DNA from: Niameybacter massiliensis
GTDB taxonomy: Bacteria; Bacillota; Clostridia; Lachnospirales; Cellulosilyticaceae
DNA length: 64,000 nucleotides
Assembly (NCBI RefSeq): GCF_001282685.1
Contig: NZ_LN875033.1
Span: 122,210-186,209, forward strand
Direction of reading: 5' to 3'
The position numbers were made by a program, and so were the translations under genes. Below, piece after piece: positions 27,701 to 37,007 of the stretch (position 1 is the stretch's first letter; the number at the start of each line of letters is the position of its first letter). The notes under the pieces are model-generated. The model was not told the origin of the DNA. It searched no databases and was given only the letters and a program-made list of their open reading frames with translations.

Positions 27701-28279
27701 CATCATAACATTAGGTGGGAAAAAGTCTATAATCCCCCCTCTTATGGCAAACTGCCCTATTGCTTCCACCTTTGCAACACGTTCGTACCCTATCTCAACC
27801 AAATACTTATTAAGTTCTTTTAAATCAACAACTTGTCCCTCTTTGAGTACTCTTTGATAGGAGAGCCAAGTCTCTTTAGGTGATAAAGGATTAAGAAGTG
27901 CTTCTGCCGGAATAATAATGACAGCCTCTTCCCCTTGTAGCAAACTCTCTATGATTTTCATACGCTCTGCAGTAATATCTGTACTATGTACATCTGCATT
28001 ATAAAAGAGTATATCTCTAGCAGGATAGAGATATACTTCACGACCTTCATATAGATATTGCAAATCTTCATAAAGTTTTTTTGCGCTTACTTCATCCGCA
28101 GTGATAATTGTTGGAATCCTATTTGTTTCACTTGTTAATGCATAAATCAAGTGTCCTTTACATCCATCTACTGTACCCACTATTTTCCCTGTGTGCGTAC
28201 TATTAAAATCATATACAAATTTATTAAACCCTTCTAATTCTTCTAATGGTTTAATAAGTGTTTGTTTGCCATAATTCAT
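24749..28279 (-). CDS. mfd: Transcription-repair coupling factor Mfd
   Basis: Mfd (1176 residues) removes RNA polymerase stalled at DNA lesions and recruits UvrA. In order: UvrB-like N-terminal domains (about 1-370), an RNA-polymerase-interacting CarD-like domain (DYVVHENHGIGVFKG, about 515), then a RecG-type translocase with Walker A CGDVGYGKTEVA, the DEEQ box IIDEEQRFG and the TRG-like helices, and a C-terminal TRCF domain. Length is typical. The ATG is 4 bases after the pth stop, so pth-mfd are one transcript as in Bacillus. Confidence 0.98.
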   Translation of the reverse strand: MNYGKQTLIKPLEELEGFNKFVYDFNSTHTGKIVGTVDGCKGHLIYALTSETNRIPTIITADEVSAKKLYEDLQYLYEGREVYLYPARDILFYNADVHSTDITAERMKIIESLLQGEEAVIIIPAEALLNPLSPKETWLSYQRVLKEGQVVDLKELNKYLVEIGYERVAKVEAIGQFAIRGGIIDFFPPNVMMPYRIELWDDEIDSIRTFNASTQRSVEKVEQIIVIPNQEIIFPLSLLQKAAPDIKADLKKVVETLRGEGKKESAKSIESQVKAHLEQIEEGISIEGLETYIPYTNLQTVSILDYLPKNTVVYIDEPVKVRDKCERLYEEYEMSMLDRLNYGHLLPKQLDFIFKYQDAAFSLIQKPFITLNNFITNEEHFETDNELSIAVYENTTFYNSLELLEKDVKDWKAEGKKVLILAGLKAKAMRLMEELEERGILTTYSETLQDPIQPGQVIISKGSLNKGFMYEGAGFHVVADKDLFGKEKKKPKASKKHKGSKIDSFLDLVPGDYVVHENHGIGVFKGVEQIVIEGIARDNLKIEYANDSTLYVNINQMDMVQKYVGAEGKAPKLSKLGTAEWKKAKSKVKGAVQDIAKDLIKLYSKRQHARGFVYEPDSIWQNEFEEMFPYEETGDQINAIEEVKEDMESDKIMDRLVCGDVGYGKTEVAIRAAFKAVQNNKQVAYLVPTTILAQQHFQRFEERMANYPVNVGVLSRFRTPKQIKATLEGIRKGTIDIVIGTHRLLSKDVQFRDLGLLIIDEEQRFGVTHKEKLKQMRTEIDVLTLTATPIPRTLHMSLIGVRDMSVLEEAPLERRPVQTYVLEYSEDFIKDAIHRELARDGQVYFLYNQVRDIEEKAVQVQKMIPEAKVGFAHGQMSERELESIMLAFIEKEINVLVCTTIVETGLDIANANTIIINNADHMGLSQLYQLRGRVGRSNKPAYAYLMYQKDKVLKEIAEKRLQAIKQFTQLGAGFKIAMRDLEIRGAGNLLGGQQHGHMETIGYDLYCKMLQQAVALEQGEPLKENFETTIEMKINAYIPSEFITDEVQKLDIYKKIASIQGEKDYYEMQEEIEDRYGTMPLCVQNLIDIALIKWEANQLDITLVSESPESILFKFKEDAALNPAVLPEIVAEYPRKVNILTGKELSLKFNCGDVIKKDRITYIKNVLHSLKKLKQS

Positions 28280-28283
28280 ATGA

Positions 28284-28856
28284 TCACCGTCTCATTTTAC
28301 CGTTATAGTTATTCATAGCTGTATCTACATTTTTAACAACCATTGTCTCTACAGCATCACAGACTACTTTTAGTCTTTCATCTAATACCTTTGTATCATC
28401 TGGAGTAAACTTGCCTAATACATAGTCTGCTAAATCCCATCCTTTTGGCTTCTCACCTACTCCAATTTTCACTCTTGGAAATACTTCTGAACTTAAATGG
28501 GCAATAATACTCTTAATTCCATTATGTCCACCACTACTTCCATTTTTGCGGATACGAATATCTCCTACCCCTAAAGATACATCATCATACATTATAATTA
28601 TATCTTCATTTTCTAGTTTATACCAACTTTTACACGCTGAAATAGATTCTCCACTCAAATTCATATAAGTTTGTGGCTTCATTAATATAACTTTCTCTCC
28701 ACCTATCGTACCTTCTCCTACAAGTGCTTTAAATTTACTTCTATTAACACTAATGTTATATTTATCAGCTAATCTATCTATTGCTATAAATCCTATGTTA
28801 TGTCTTGTAGTCTCATATTGCATGCCAGGATTTCCTAGTCCTACGATTAATTTCAT
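28284..28856 (-). CDS. pth: Peptidyl-tRNA hydrolase
   Basis: Pth (190 residues; spoVC in Bacillus) frees tRNA from peptidyl-tRNA that drops off the ribosome. The sequence begins KLIVGLGNPGMQYETTRHN, with N9 and catalytic His19 in that motif, and has the acidic D91/D92 in MYDDVSL and the lid GGHNGIKSI. It precedes mfd by 4 bases. A strong terminator after prs (28935-28966) is upstream, so pth probably has its own promoter in the 110-base gap. Confidence 0.97.
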   Translation of the reverse strand: MKLIVGLGNPGMQYETTRHNIGFIAIDRLADKYNISVNRSKFKALVGEGTIGGEKVILMKPQTYMNLSGESISACKSWYKLENEDIIIMYDDVSLGVGDIRIRKNGSSGGHNGIKSIIAHLSSEVFPRVKIGVGEKPKGWDLADYVLGKFTPDDTKVLDERLKVVCDAVETMVVKNVDTAMNNYNGKMRR

Positions 28857-28934
28857 TTTGTTCCTCCAATTTTATTGCTTATGTATAGCATTGTATTGTT
28901 GTACTTTATATTATACATTTTTATAGATATAACA

Positions 28935-28966
28935 AAAAGGGTTTAGATAAAAATCTAAACCCTTTT
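28935..28966. terminator. Terminator of prs
   Basis: A 13-bp perfect stem (arms 28935-28947 and 28954-28966, 6-nt loop) lies 9 bases after the prs stop, with a T-containing run on the minus strand. Confidence 0.85.
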
Positions 28967-28975
28967 AACGCTCTA

Positions 28976-29932
28976 TTAATCAAATAATTTAGAAACTGAT
29001 AAGTCTTCGTGTATACGTCTAATCGCATCTGCAAAGATTTCTGCTACTGAAATCTCTTTAATTTTTGAGATTTTCTTTTCTTGTGGAAGAACAATAGTAT
29101 TTAATACTACAAGTTCTTCAATAGATGAAGCTTCAATTCTTTCTAATGCTGGACCTGATAATACACCATGTGTACAACAAGCATAAACTGCTGTTGCACC
29201 TCTTTCTTTTAATGCATTTGCTGCATTACAAATTGTACCTGCTGTATCAATCATATCGTCAACTAAGATAACTCTTTTACCATTTACTTCACCAATGATA
29301 TTCATAATTTCTGATACATTAGCTTTTGGTCTTCTTTTATCGATAATTGCGATAGGAATATCTAATTTTGTAGCAAATCCTCTAACACGACCTACACTTC
29401 CTAAGTCTGGTGAAACAGCTACTACATCTTCTGTATTGTCGCCTAATTTATCTGTATAGTATTTTGTAAGTAAAGGCATACCTACTAAATGATCTAAAGG
29501 AATATTAAAGAATCCTTGAATTTGTGAGCAGTGAAGGTCCATTGTAAGAACTCTATCAGCACCTGCTGTTTGAAGAATATCTGCAACAAGTTTTGAACTA
29601 ATTGGATCTCTCGCTCTAGTTTTTCTATCTTGTCTTGCATATCCATAATATGGAATAACTGCTGTAATACGGCCTGCTGATGCACGTTTCATCGCATCAA
29701 TCATAATAAGTAATTCCATAAGATGTTCATTGGCAGGTGTTGATGTAGGTTGAATAATAAATACATCAGTACCACGTACCTTCTCATCAATTTTTACGGA
29801 AACTTCTCCATCACTAAATCTTAAAACCTCAGATTTACCTAATGTTACACCAAGACACTTAGCAATTTCTTCAGCTAATGCTGGATGGGCGTTGCAGGTA
29901 AACACTTTGATATCAGCATAATTTCTAATCAT
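28976..29932 (-). CDS. prs: Ribose-phosphate pyrophosphokinase
   Basis: PRPP synthetase (318 residues, class I) makes PRPP from ribose 5-phosphate and ATP for purine, pyrimidine, histidine, tryptophan and NAD synthesis. Motifs: [12 protein letters not shown], the ATP-loop with [15 protein letters not shown], the PRPP loop [14 protein letters not shown] near 220 and [13 protein letters not shown]. It needs phosphate and is inhibited by ADP in class I enzymes (family knowledge). Its product feeds hpt and the PurR effector. A promoter with extended -10 lies upstream at 29978-30005; it follows glmU by 114 bases. Confidence 0.98.
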   Translation of the reverse strand: MIRNYADIKVFTCNAHPALAEEIAKCLGVTLGKSEVLRFSDGEVSVKIDEKVRGTDVFIIQPTSTPANEHLMELLIMIDAMKRASAGRITAVIPYYGYARQDRKTRARDPISSKLVADILQTAGADRVLTMDLHCSQIQGFFNIPLDHLVGMPLLTKYYTDKLGDNTEDVVAVSPDLGSVGRVRGFATKLDIPIAIIDKRRPKANVSEIMNIIGEVNGKRVILVDDMIDTAGTICNAANALKERGATAVYACCTHGVLSGPALERIEASSIEELVVLNTIVLPQEKKISKIKEISVAEIFADAIRRIHEDLSVSKLFD

Positions 29933-29977
29933 TTGATTAAGTCCTCCTTAAGAATCTACGTCCACTAAATCGACAAC

Positions 29978-30005
29978 ATTATACCATATTGAGGATAAAT
30001 TGCAA
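29978..30005 (-). promoter_or_regulatory. Promoter of prs
   Basis: TTGCAA (complement of 30000-30005), 16-bp spacer, TGG and TATAAT (complement of 29978-29983). The extended -10 compensates for the short spacer. It lies just before the ribosome-binding site of prs. Confidence 0.65.
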
Positions 30006-30046
30006 CTTATATGAACGTTTTTATACACATTTAGCAAATATTTCGG

Positions 30047-31411
30047 TTAATTTTGGCGTTTTTTTGTAACCCATTCTTCCTTATTTTCTTGACGCGCACG
30101 AGCTATGCCTAAGCTATCTTTTGGAACTGTCTTTGTGATAGTAGAACCCGCTGCCGTATATGCGCCTTCTTCAACTGTTACTGGTGCCACTAAATTTGTA
30201 TTACATCCTATAAAAGCATTGTCTTTAATTGTTGTACGATGTTTCTTTTGCCCATCATAGTTAACAACAACTGTACCACACCCAAAGTTTACTCCACTTC
30301 CTACATCTGCATCTCCAATGTATGTTAAGTGAGATACTTTTGTCCCTTTACCTATTGAAGCATTTTTAATTTCAACAAAGTCTCCAATTTTTACTTTTTC
30401 ACCGATTGTACTATTTGGTCTAATATATGCAAATGGTCCAATATGTGCATTCTTCTTTACTTTACTATCTGTTAATACACTAGATTCAATACATACCTCA
30501 TCTTCAATAACACAATTTTTAATTTTTGTATTAAATCCAATAACACAATTTTCACCAATCGTTGTATTACCTTCAATAATACATCCAGGTTCTACTATAG
30601 TATCCTTTCCAATGACAACAGAGGGATCAATATAAGTATTTTGTGGGTCAATGATAGTTACGCCACTATCCATATGTTTTGTATTGATACGATGTTTCAT
30701 AATTGCGGTAGCTTCTGCTAATTGCGCACGAGAATTAACACCTAAAATATCATCTGGATTCATAATAGCAATTGCATCTACATTATACCCTTCATGAAGA
30801 AGTATCTCTATTGTGTCTGTTAAATAGTACTCATTTTGCACGTTATTATTGGTGATTTTAGAAAGTGCAAATTTTAATAACTTCGCTTCAAAAACGTACA
30901 TTCCTCCATTAATCTCACAGATACGTTTTTCTTCATCTGTAGCATCTTTTTGTTCTACAATTTTTACAAAGTGTTTGCTTTCATCTCTTACAATACGACC
31001 ATATCCTGTTGGATTATCTACAATAGCAGAAAGAACTGTAACTGCATTTTTCTTTCTTCTATGGAAAGCAAGCATTTTTTCTATTGTTTCCGCTGTGATA
31101 AGAGGTGTATCTCCATAAAGAATCAGTACCTCTCCTTCATCTTCTATAAAATCCATAGCTTGCATTACTGCATGCCCTGTTCCAAGTTGTTCTGTCTGAA
31201 GTGCATATTGTACAGTCTCTCCAAATGTAGCCATAACCTCTTCTGCCTTATGTCCTACAACTAAGCATACTTCCTCTGCTCCTGCGTATCTAGCAGCTTC
31301 TATCGGATAGTGAACAAGTGGTTGATGAAAAATTTCATGTAAAACTTTTGAAGTATTTGACTTCATTCTTGTTCCTTGTCCTGCTGCTAATATAATAGAT
31401 TTTGTTTTCAC
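30047..31411 (-). CDS. glmU: Bifunctional GlmU (GlcNAc-1-P uridyltransferase / GlcN-1-P acetyltransferase)
   Basis: GlmU makes UDP-GlcNAc for peptidoglycan. The N-terminal pyrophosphorylase has LAAGQGTRMKS and LYGDTPL; the C-terminal left-handed beta-helix (about 255-450) carries hexapeptide repeats such as VIGKDTIVEPGCIIEGNT. A TTG/GTG-rich start region leaves two GTG candidates: the one at 31411 is preferred because the only purine-rich site, AGAGG, is too close to the one at 31420. It is followed by prs, an order seen in Bacillus (glmU-prs), and preceded by spoVG. Length 454 residues, as usual. Confidence 0.97.
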   Translation of the reverse strand: MKTKSIILAAGQGTRMKSNTSKVLHEIFHQPLVHYPIEAARYAGAEEVCLVVGHKAEEVMATFGETVQYALQTEQLGTGHAVMQAMDFIEDEGEVLILYGDTPLITAETIEKMLAFHRRKKNAVTVLSAIVDNPTGYGRIVRDESKHFVKIVEQKDATDEEKRICEINGGMYVFEAKLLKFALSKITNNNVQNEYYLTDTIEILLHEGYNVDAIAIMNPDDILGVNSRAQLAEATAIMKHRINTKHMDSGVTIIDPQNTYIDPSVVIGKDTIVEPGCIIEGNTTIGENCVIGFNTKIKNCVIEDEVCIESSVLTDSKVKKNAHIGPFAYIRPNSTIGEKVKIGDFVEIKNASIGKGTKVSHLTYIGDADVGSGVNFGCGTVVVNYDGQKKHRTTIKDNAFIGCNTNLVAPVTVEEGAYTAAGSTITKTVPKDSLGIARARQENKEEWVTKKRQN

Positions 31412-31494
31412 AAACTGCACATCCTCTCGATTAAACTGGTTCTATTTTCTCATTTATTTACGTTTTATGCAAGATGCATAGCACCAAAAAAACA

Positions 31495-31522
31495 CCTCTT
31501 AAAAGCCTAGGCTTTTAAGAGG
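31495..31522. terminator. Terminator of spoVG
   Basis: A 14-bp perfect palindrome (31495-31508 with 31509-31522) flanked by A-runs on the left and T-runs on the right, 17 bases after the spoVG stop. It works on the minus strand for spoVG. Confidence 0.85.
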
Positions 31523-31538
31523 TTTATTTTAGCTTGTC

Positions 31539-31844
31539 TTAGTATTCTTCTGAAACTGCTACTTCATCACTTACTGCATCATCATCTGAAAGCAATACCA
31601 TTTCGTATTTTTCAAGTACTGTCTTTTGGATGCGATCACGAGTTTCAGAGTTAATTGGATGAGCGATGTCTCTAAATTCACCATCTAGAGTTTTGCGGCT
31701 AGGCATTGCAATAAAGCTGCCCTTATCTCCTTCAATTACTTTGATATCATGAACTACAAATTCATTATCAAAAGTAACAGATACTACCGCTTTCATCTTT
31801 CCTTCTTTATTGATTTTTCTTACTCTGATATCTGTAATCTCCAT
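31539..31844 (-). CDS. spoVG: Septation/sporulation regulator SpoVG
   Basis: A 101-residue Spo[28 protein letters not shown] with the [21 protein letters not shown] segment that marks the family. It binds DNA and RNA, affecting sporulation septation and, in other Firmicutes, capsule and virulence genes. RBS AGGAGGG is 7 bases before the ATG. It lies between glgD and glmU, as purR-spoVG-glmU is in Bacillus, and has its own promoter and terminator. Confidence 0.97.
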   Translation of the reverse strand: MEITDIRVRKINKEGKMKAVVSVTFDNEFVVHDIKVIEGDKGSFIAMPSRKTLDGEFRDIAHPINSETRDRIQKTVLEKYEMVLLSDDDAVSDEVAVSEEY

Positions 31845-31918
31845 TTAGCAAACCCTCCTGTTTTTAAGTCGAGCCAAGGTGTCCCCATCCTTAAGCTAAC
31901 CTGTGTATTATATTTTAA

Positions 31919-31947
31919 ATTATATACGATTTTTAAACAATAATCAA
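31919..31947 (-). promoter_or_regulatory. Promoter of spoVG
   Basis: TTGATT (complement of 31942-31947), a 17-bp spacer, and TATAAT (complement of 31919-31924), about 75 bases before the gene: a sigma-A type promoter. A sigma-H promoter as in Bacillus was not discerned. The leader contains an AAGG...CCTT inverted repeat. Confidence 0.65.
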
Positions 31948-32020
31948 TATTTTTTTAAAGATTGTATATAAAATGATGTAAAAATTTAGTCTTATTGTAA
32001 GTTTTGCACGTCATCAGTCA

Positions 32021-33130
32021 TCAAATAATACTACGTTTAGGGTATACTAATATATCTTCTGGCGTACCAATCAGTCTTTGACCTTCAGAAACATAAATTT
32101 GTTTATCTAAAATGACATTTTCAAGCACAGCACCTCTTCCTATGGTGCAACCTTCCATAATAATACTATTTTTAATAACAGCATTCTCTCCTACAAAAAC
32201 TTTTCTAAATAATACTGACTGCTCTACCGTACCGTTTATGATATCACCACCACTAATAATACTATTAGCAATGTTAGAATGATCATTAAATTTTGCAGGT
32301 GGCTCGTCCTTAGCCTTTGTAAAAATATGAGGTGCTGTATTAAATAAGAATTTTCTAACTTCTGGATTTAAGAAATCCATATTAGCTTCATAAAATGCAG
32401 GAATATCTTTAATGGTTTTCCAATATCCATCAAACATATATCCATATATTTTAAGTTTACGTCTATAGCGGATTAGGATATCGCTTACAAAATTATATCT
32501 TGCTTCACTTTCTAATTCTTCTAAAAGGTGAATAAGTAGTTCTCGACCAATTACATAAACGCCTAGTGAGACTGTGTCACCTTGAGGCTCTAATGGTTTT
32601 TCCTCTAAATCTACCATTCTTAATTCTTCATCTAATTTAACTACTCCATAATCCCTTACATCTTCACCTTGCATGTTTTTACACATGATAGTAATATCGG
32701 CATTTTTTTCAATATGGTATTGGATCAATTTATCATAATCCATCTTAGTAACTTGTTCACCAGATACAATCACTACATAAGGTTCATTACTCTTTTTTAA
32801 GAAATCCACATTTTGATAAATTGCATCTGCTGTTCCCCTATAGCTAAATGTTTCTGCACTAATCATATGTGGTGTAAAAAGGAATAATCCTGTCTTTTTA
32901 CGACCAAATCCCCACCATTTTGATGATGAAATGTGGTCTGTTAATGATCTTGTATTATGCTGTGAAATAACAGCTACCTTTTTAATTCCTGAGTTACTTA
33001 GATTACTTAAAGCAAAGTCTATTGCTCTATATGATCCACCTACCGGTATTGCTGCAACATTACGTTGCATTGTTAATGCACCAAGTGCATTTCTTTTTCC
33101 CCCTGCCAATACAATTCCTACCGCTTTCAT
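32021..33130 (-). CDS. glgD: Glucose-1-phosphate adenylyltransferase subunit GlgD
   Basis: A 369-residue member of the ADP-glucose pyrophosphorylase family. It has an N-terminal nucleotidyltransferase domain, but the canonical catalytic GGxGxRL motif reads GGKRNALGALT here, as expected for the non-catalytic GlgD partner, and the C-terminal hexapeptide beta-helix is kept. GlgC-GlgD heteromers make ADP-glucose for glycogen in Firmicutes. It starts 10 bases after glgC. Length is shorter than GlgC by about 50 residues, which is normal. Confidence 0.94.
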   Translation of the reverse strand: MKAVGIVLAGGKRNALGALTMQRNVAAIPVGGSYRAIDFALSNLSNSGIKKVAVISQHNTRSLTDHISSSKWWGFGRKKTGLFLFTPHMISAETFSYRGTADAIYQNVDFLKKSNEPYVVIVSGEQVTKMDYDKLIQYHIEKNADITIMCKNMQGEDVRDYGVVKLDEELRMVDLEEKPLEPQGDTVSLGVYVIGRELLIHLLEELESEARYNFVSDILIRYRRKLKIYGYMFDGYWKTIKDIPAFYEANMDFLNPEVRKFLFNTAPHIFTKAKDEPPAKFNDHSNIANSIISGGDIINGTVEQSVLFRKVFVGENAVIKNSIIMEGCTIGRGAVLENVILDKQIYVSEGQRLIGTPEDILVYPKRSII

Positions 33131-33140
33131 AATATCCCCC

Positions 33141-34403
33141 CTACAAAACTAGTGAACGGCCGCTTTCAAGCTTACCGTTTTGATAATCTTCTTTTTTTGT
33201 GTCTCCACTAATCTCACAATTTTTCCCTACTACTACATTATCAGGAATCGTTGTATATGCACCTATTGCAGTAATTCCACTATAATAAATATGTGATTTC
33301 GTTTCATGTGGGATATTTTCCCCTTGACCTATATATGTATTTTCCCCTATATCACATTTTTCTGATACTATGCATCGTTCAATAACTGCACCTGATCTTA
33401 CCACTGTATCTTGCATAATAATAGAATTTGCTACCATTGCTCCTTCTTCTATAATAACTCTAGGTCCTATAACTGAATTATAAACTTTCCCCTTGATTTC
33501 ACACCCTTCAGATAGAAGTGCCTTTTCTACAATGGCTGTGTCACTAATAAATTGAGGTGGTTGATGTTCAATATTAGTATAAATTTTCCAGAACTCATCG
33601 TATAAATTAAATTCAGGCAATGTATTTGTAAGTTCCATATTTGCTTGCCAATATGCATCAATTGTTCCAATATCTTTCCAATAATCTTTAAATCTGTAAG
33701 CAAATAATTTCTTTTCTTCCCCTATTAACATTGGAATAATATGCTTTCCAAAGTCACTATCTTCATGTTGCTCATGATCCCTTATAAGAGCTTGTCTCAA
33801 TTCCTTCCATGTAAAAATGTAAATTCCCATAGATGCTAAATTACTTTTCGGTACAGGTGGTTTTTCTTCAAACTCTATAATCTGACCTTCTTCATTTGTG
33901 TTCATGATTCCAAACTGCTTAGCATCTTCATAACTTACTTCCATTACTGCAATCGTTGCATCAGCATGATTTTCTTTATGGAAGTCGAGCATCTTACTAT
34001 AATCCATCTTATATACGTGGTCCCCTGATAAAATAAGTACATATTCTGGATTATAACTATCTATGAAGCGGATATTTTGATAGATAGCATTAGCTGTTCC
34101 TGAGTACCATTCCCCTTGATTACCTTTTACAAAAGGTGATAGCATAGTCACCCCTTCATTTGTTCTGTCTAAATCCCAAGGTGTTCCTATACCAATATGT
34201 TTCGTTAAGATAAGTGGCTCATATTGAGTTAGAACCCCTACAGTGTATACCCCTGAGTTAATACAATTACTTAATGGAAAATCGATAATTCGATATTTAC
34301 CACCGAACATTACAGCAGGTTTTGCAATTTCTTTAGTTAGAATTCCAAGTCTACTTCCTTGTCCACCTGCTAATAACATGGCCATCATCTCTGGCTGATT
34401 CAT
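33141..34403 (-). CDS. glgC: Glucose-1-phosphate adenylyltransferase GlgC
   Basis: The catalytic subunit (420 residues) of ADP-glucose pyrophosphorylase: [20 protein letters not shown] is the substrate-binding motif, and [20 protein letters not shown] and FEEKP follow in the nucleotidyltransferase domain. The C-terminal beta-helix has the usual hexapeptide repeats. ATG 34403 is preferred because GGAGGGGTGCGC lies just before it; a GTG two codons earlier overlaps the site. The promoter is at 34462-34490. Glycogen synthase and phosphorylase genes are not in the window. Confidence 0.97.
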   Translation of the reverse strand: MNQPEMMAMLLAGGQGSRLGILTKEIAKPAVMFGGKYRIIDFPLSNCINSGVYTVGVLTQYEPLILTKHIGIGTPWDLDRTNEGVTMLSPFVKGNQGEWYSGTANAIYQNIRFIDSYNPEYVLILSGDHVYKMDYSKMLDFHKENHADATIAVMEVSYEDAKQFGIMNTNEEGQIIEFEEKPPVPKSNLASMGIYIFTWKELRQALIRDHEQHEDSDFGKHIIPMLIGEEKKLFAYRFKDYWKDIGTIDAYWQANMELTNTLPEFNLYDEFWKIYTNIEHQPPQFISDTAIVEKALLSEGCEIKGKVYNSVIGPRVIIEEGAMVANSIIMQDTVVRSGAVIERCIVSEKCDIGENTYIGQGENIPHETKSHIYYSGITAIGAYTTIPDNVVVGKNCEISGDTKKEDYQNGKLESGRSLVL

Positions 34404-34461
34404 GCGCACCCCTCCACAGCTTGACTAATATATTTTTTATTTTTTAAATAAATCATAATTA

Positions 34462-34490
34462 AATATACCATTTAAGTATAATTTTTTCAA
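34462..34490 (-). promoter_or_regulatory. Promoter of glgC-glgD
   Basis: TTGAAA (complement of 34485-34490), 17-bp spacer, TATATT (complement of 34462-34467), about 60 bases before the gene. No catabolite cre site is obvious in the region. Confidence 0.65.
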
Positions 34491-34598
34491 GTTTTTAACA
34501 TTTTTATCTAAAAATATTTTTTTTGGCTTCCTGTGGGATTTATATATGTATCTTTTTTAATAAGCATTCGTATACTATAAAGAAATCATTTAAACAAA

Positions 34599-34628
34599 AA
34601 TAAGAGCTAATTTTCATTAGCTCTTATT
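34599..34628. terminator. Terminator of purR
   Basis: A 12-bp perfect stem (arms 34599-34610 and 34617-34628), overlapping the purR stop codon (34624). T-run on the minus strand follows. Confidence 0.8.
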
Positions 34629-35439
34629 CAAACGCACTATAGATATTAATTTTTTTATTTATAGTATCCACGGTATCTAGCCATACTAAAGTTTTAAAAT
34701 CATCAATTAATTTACGTTCAGGTTCTTTAGTAGCCATAAGCACACCTACACCTACAAGTTCTGCTTGGAATTCTTGCATAAGATCTAATATACCTTTAGC
34801 TGTTCCTCCAGCTTTCATAAAGTCATCAATGAAAAGTACTTTAGAACCTTTTTTTATAGCGCGTGTAGGCAAGCACATTGTTTTAATACGGTTATTACTA
34901 CCAGTAATATAGTTCATGTAGATAACTGTTCCGTCTGTTAATTTACTTTGGTTTCTTACTACTACCATTGGTTTATTAAGGGCACGTGCAGTCATAAGCG
35001 CAATAGGTATACCTTTTGTTTCTACAGTTACTACATAATCTATTTCTTGCCCATTAAACATGCTAGCTAATGCAGCTCCTATTTTTTTAGAAAGTTGAGG
35101 GGAGTATAACAAATCATTTGTATAAATATAGCCACTAGGAATCATTCTATCTGGTTGGTCAATAATAGAACAAAGTTCTTTTGTAAAATCTTTAATTTGT
35201 TCGTCATTCATTAAAGGATTATAATAGACGCCTCCTGCTGCACCTGAAACTGTTTCAATATTACCCAATCCATAATTTTGAAATAGCTCTCGTATTGTAT
35301 CTATATCCTCACTAATGGTTGACTTGGCACAATCAAATACATCACAAAAGTGTGTTAACGTAAATATTTGATTCGGATTATCTGTTAATATACTAGATAT
35401 GATACCGATTCTACCGTTTTTCTGTACTTTTTTCATCAC
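34624..35439 (-). CDS. purR: Pur operon repressor PurR
   Basis: A 271-residue PRPP-sensing repressor: an N-terminal winged helix (about 1-75) is followed by a PRTase domain with the PRPP motif VLFIDDFMKAGGTAKG. PRPP relieves repression of purine genes. The first frame codon is GTG followed at once by ATG; spacing from AAAGGA favours the GTG at 35439 slightly. Paired PurBoxes in the divergent region to murC (35483-35525) overlap its promoter, so autoregulation is likely. The gene sits between glgC and murC. Confidence 0.95.
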   Translation of the reverse strand: MMKKVQKNGRIGIISSILTDNPNQIFTLTHFCDVFDCAKSTISEDIDTIRELFQNYGLGNIETVSGAAGGVYYNPLMNDEQIKDFTKELCSIIDQPDRMIPSGYIYTNDLLYSPQLSKKIGAALASMFNGQEIDYVVTVETKGIPIALMTARALNKPMVVVRNQSKLTDGTVIYMNYITGSNNRIKTMCLPTRAIKKGSKVLFIDDFMKAGGTAKGILDLMQEFQAELVGVGVLMATKEPERKLIDDFKTLVWLDTVDTINKKINIYSAFE

Positions 35440-35471
35440 CCTTTAATTCCTTTCTCATTTTGAATAGCTTT

Positions 35472-35499
35472 ATTATACATCAAAAACCGAATATTTCAA
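35472..35499 (-). promoter_or_regulatory. purR promoter
   Basis: TTGAAA (complement of 35494-35499), a 16-bp spacer and TATAAT (complement of 35472-35477). PurBox 1 lies within the spacer. Confidence 0.6.
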
Positions 35500-35525
35500 T
35501 AAATTTAAACCAAAACATTCGAATT
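35483..35525. promoter_or_regulatory. Paired PurBoxes between purR and murC
   Basis: Box 1, AAAACCGAATATT (35483-35495), matches the PurBox consensus AWWWCCGAACWWT except T for C at position 10. Box 2 on the opposite strand, AATTCGAATGTTT (complement of 35513-35525), is a weaker match. They are inverted and separated by 17 nt (35496-35512), the spacing reported for Bacillus PurBoxes. Box 1 covers the purR promoter spacer. Confidence 0.6.
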
Positions 35526-35624
35526 ATATTTAAAAAGCTTTTATAATTAATGATGCACGTAAAGGATTGCTTATAGTATAATACAATTATAGAAACAATT
35601 AATAAAGATTGGAAGGATAATTAC

Positions 35625-37007
35625 ATGATTGATTTTAATACAATTTCAAATAAACATCATATTCATTTTATTGGTATCGGTGGCATTAGTATGAGCGGCC
35701 TTGCTGAAATTATGCACGATAGAGGGAATAAAGTAACTGGTTCTGATATGAAGTCTTCTCCCGTTACTAAACATCTGGAGTCTTTAGGTGTTGAAGTATT
35801 CCCATCTCACAGTGCTTCAAACATCACACCTGATATCGACCTAGTTGTTTATACTGCTGCTGTTCATGATGATAACCCTGAATTAATGGCTGCACGCGCT
35901 CATAATATTCCCGTTCTAGTACGTGCAGAATTTTTAGGTAGTCTTATGAAATCTTATGATTATCCAATCTGTGTATCTGGTACACATGGTAAAACAACTA
36001 CTACTTCTATGCTTTCAGAAGTACTTATTAGTTCAGGTCTTAACCCTACTATAACAGTTGGTGGAATCTTAAAATCTATTGATGGAAATATCCGCTTAGG
36101 TGGAAGTGAATATTTTATCACTGAAGCCTGTGAATACTGCGATAGTTTCCTAAACTTCTTCCCAAAGATAGGTATTATCCTTAATGTAGAAGAAGACCAT
36201 ATGGATTACTTCAAAGATATTAACCAAATTCGTGACTCCTTCAAAAAATTTGGTACTTTAATTCCATGGGATGGTTTCTTAGCTATTAATGGACATATTG
36301 ATCACGTACAATATATTATTGATAATATGACTTGTAAAGTTGAAACCTTTGGCCTAGAAAATCATTTTGATTGGTATGCTGAAAATATTACAATGGATGC
36401 AAATGCATGTCCTGCCTTTGATGTTTATTATAAAGAAAAATATCAAGGACGTATCCACCTTCGTGTACCTGGTATGCACAATGTCCTTAACTGTCTTTCA
36501 GTATGTGCTGTTTGTCACTTCTTAAATATTAATATTGATCAAATTAATTTAGGATTAACACTCTTTACTGGACCAGATCAACGTTTTGAAATTAAAGGAC
36601 GTATCCATGATATTACAATAGTCGACGATTACGCACATCATCCAACAGAAATTGCTGCAACCCTTAAAGTAGCTAAGGCTTATCCACACAAACGTTTATT
36701 TGTAGTATTCCAACCTCATACTTATACACGTACAAAAGCCTTTTTAGATGAGTTTGCTGAAGCACTTTCAAACACAGATTTTCTTATTGTTACAGATATC
36801 TATGCTGCGAGGGAAAAAAATCCTGGGGATATTCATGCACAAGATATCGTCAAAAAAATCCACAATCCTAATACGAATGCAGTTTACTTGTCAGATTTTA
36901 GCGAAATCGCAGATTATTTGCTAGAACATTGTCTACCAGGTGATTTAATCATTACTATGGGTGCTGGAAATGTTAATCAAGTAGCAGATATCTTATTAGG
37001 AAAATAG
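35625..37007 (+). CDS. murC: UDP-N-acetylmuramate--L-alanine ligase
   Basis: MurC (460 residues) adds L-Ala to UDP-MurNAc in cytoplasmic peptidoglycan synthesis. Rossmann start HFIGIGGISMSG at 14-25, ATP loop GTHGKTTTT at 119-127 and the central VEEDHMDYF and late YAHHPTEI motifs are all present, with the carbamylated-Lys region later. It is divergent from purR with a 185-base shared region. UDP-MurNAc derives from UDP-GlcNAc made by GlmU in this window. DnaA boxes begin one base after its stop codon. Confidence 0.97.
   Translation: MIDFNTISNKHHIHFIGIGGISMSGLAEIMHDRGNKVTGSDMKSSPVTKHLESLGVEVFPSHSASNITPDIDLVVYTAAVHDDNPELMAARAHNIPVLVRAEFLGSLMKSYDYPICVSGTHGKTTTTSMLSEVLISSGLNPTITVGGILKSIDGNIRLGGSEYFITEACEYCDSFLNFFPKIGIILNVEEDHMDYFKDINQIRDSFKKFGTLIPWDGFLAINGHIDHVQYIIDNMTCKVETFGLENHFDWYAENITMDANACPAFDVYYKEKYQGRIHLRVPGMHNVLNCLSVCAVCHFLNINIDQINLGLTLFTGPDQRFEIKGRIHDITIVDDYAHHPTEIAATLKVAKAYPHKRLFVVFQPHTYTRTKAFLDEFAEALSNTDFLIVTDIYAAREKNPGDIHAQDIVKKIHNPNTNAVYLSDFSEIADYLLEHCLPGDLIITMGAGNVNQVADILLGK

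Noticed and set aside
29494..29685. Short minus-strand frame inside prs
   Set aside because: Lies in another frame of a conserved gene, with no ribosome-binding site.
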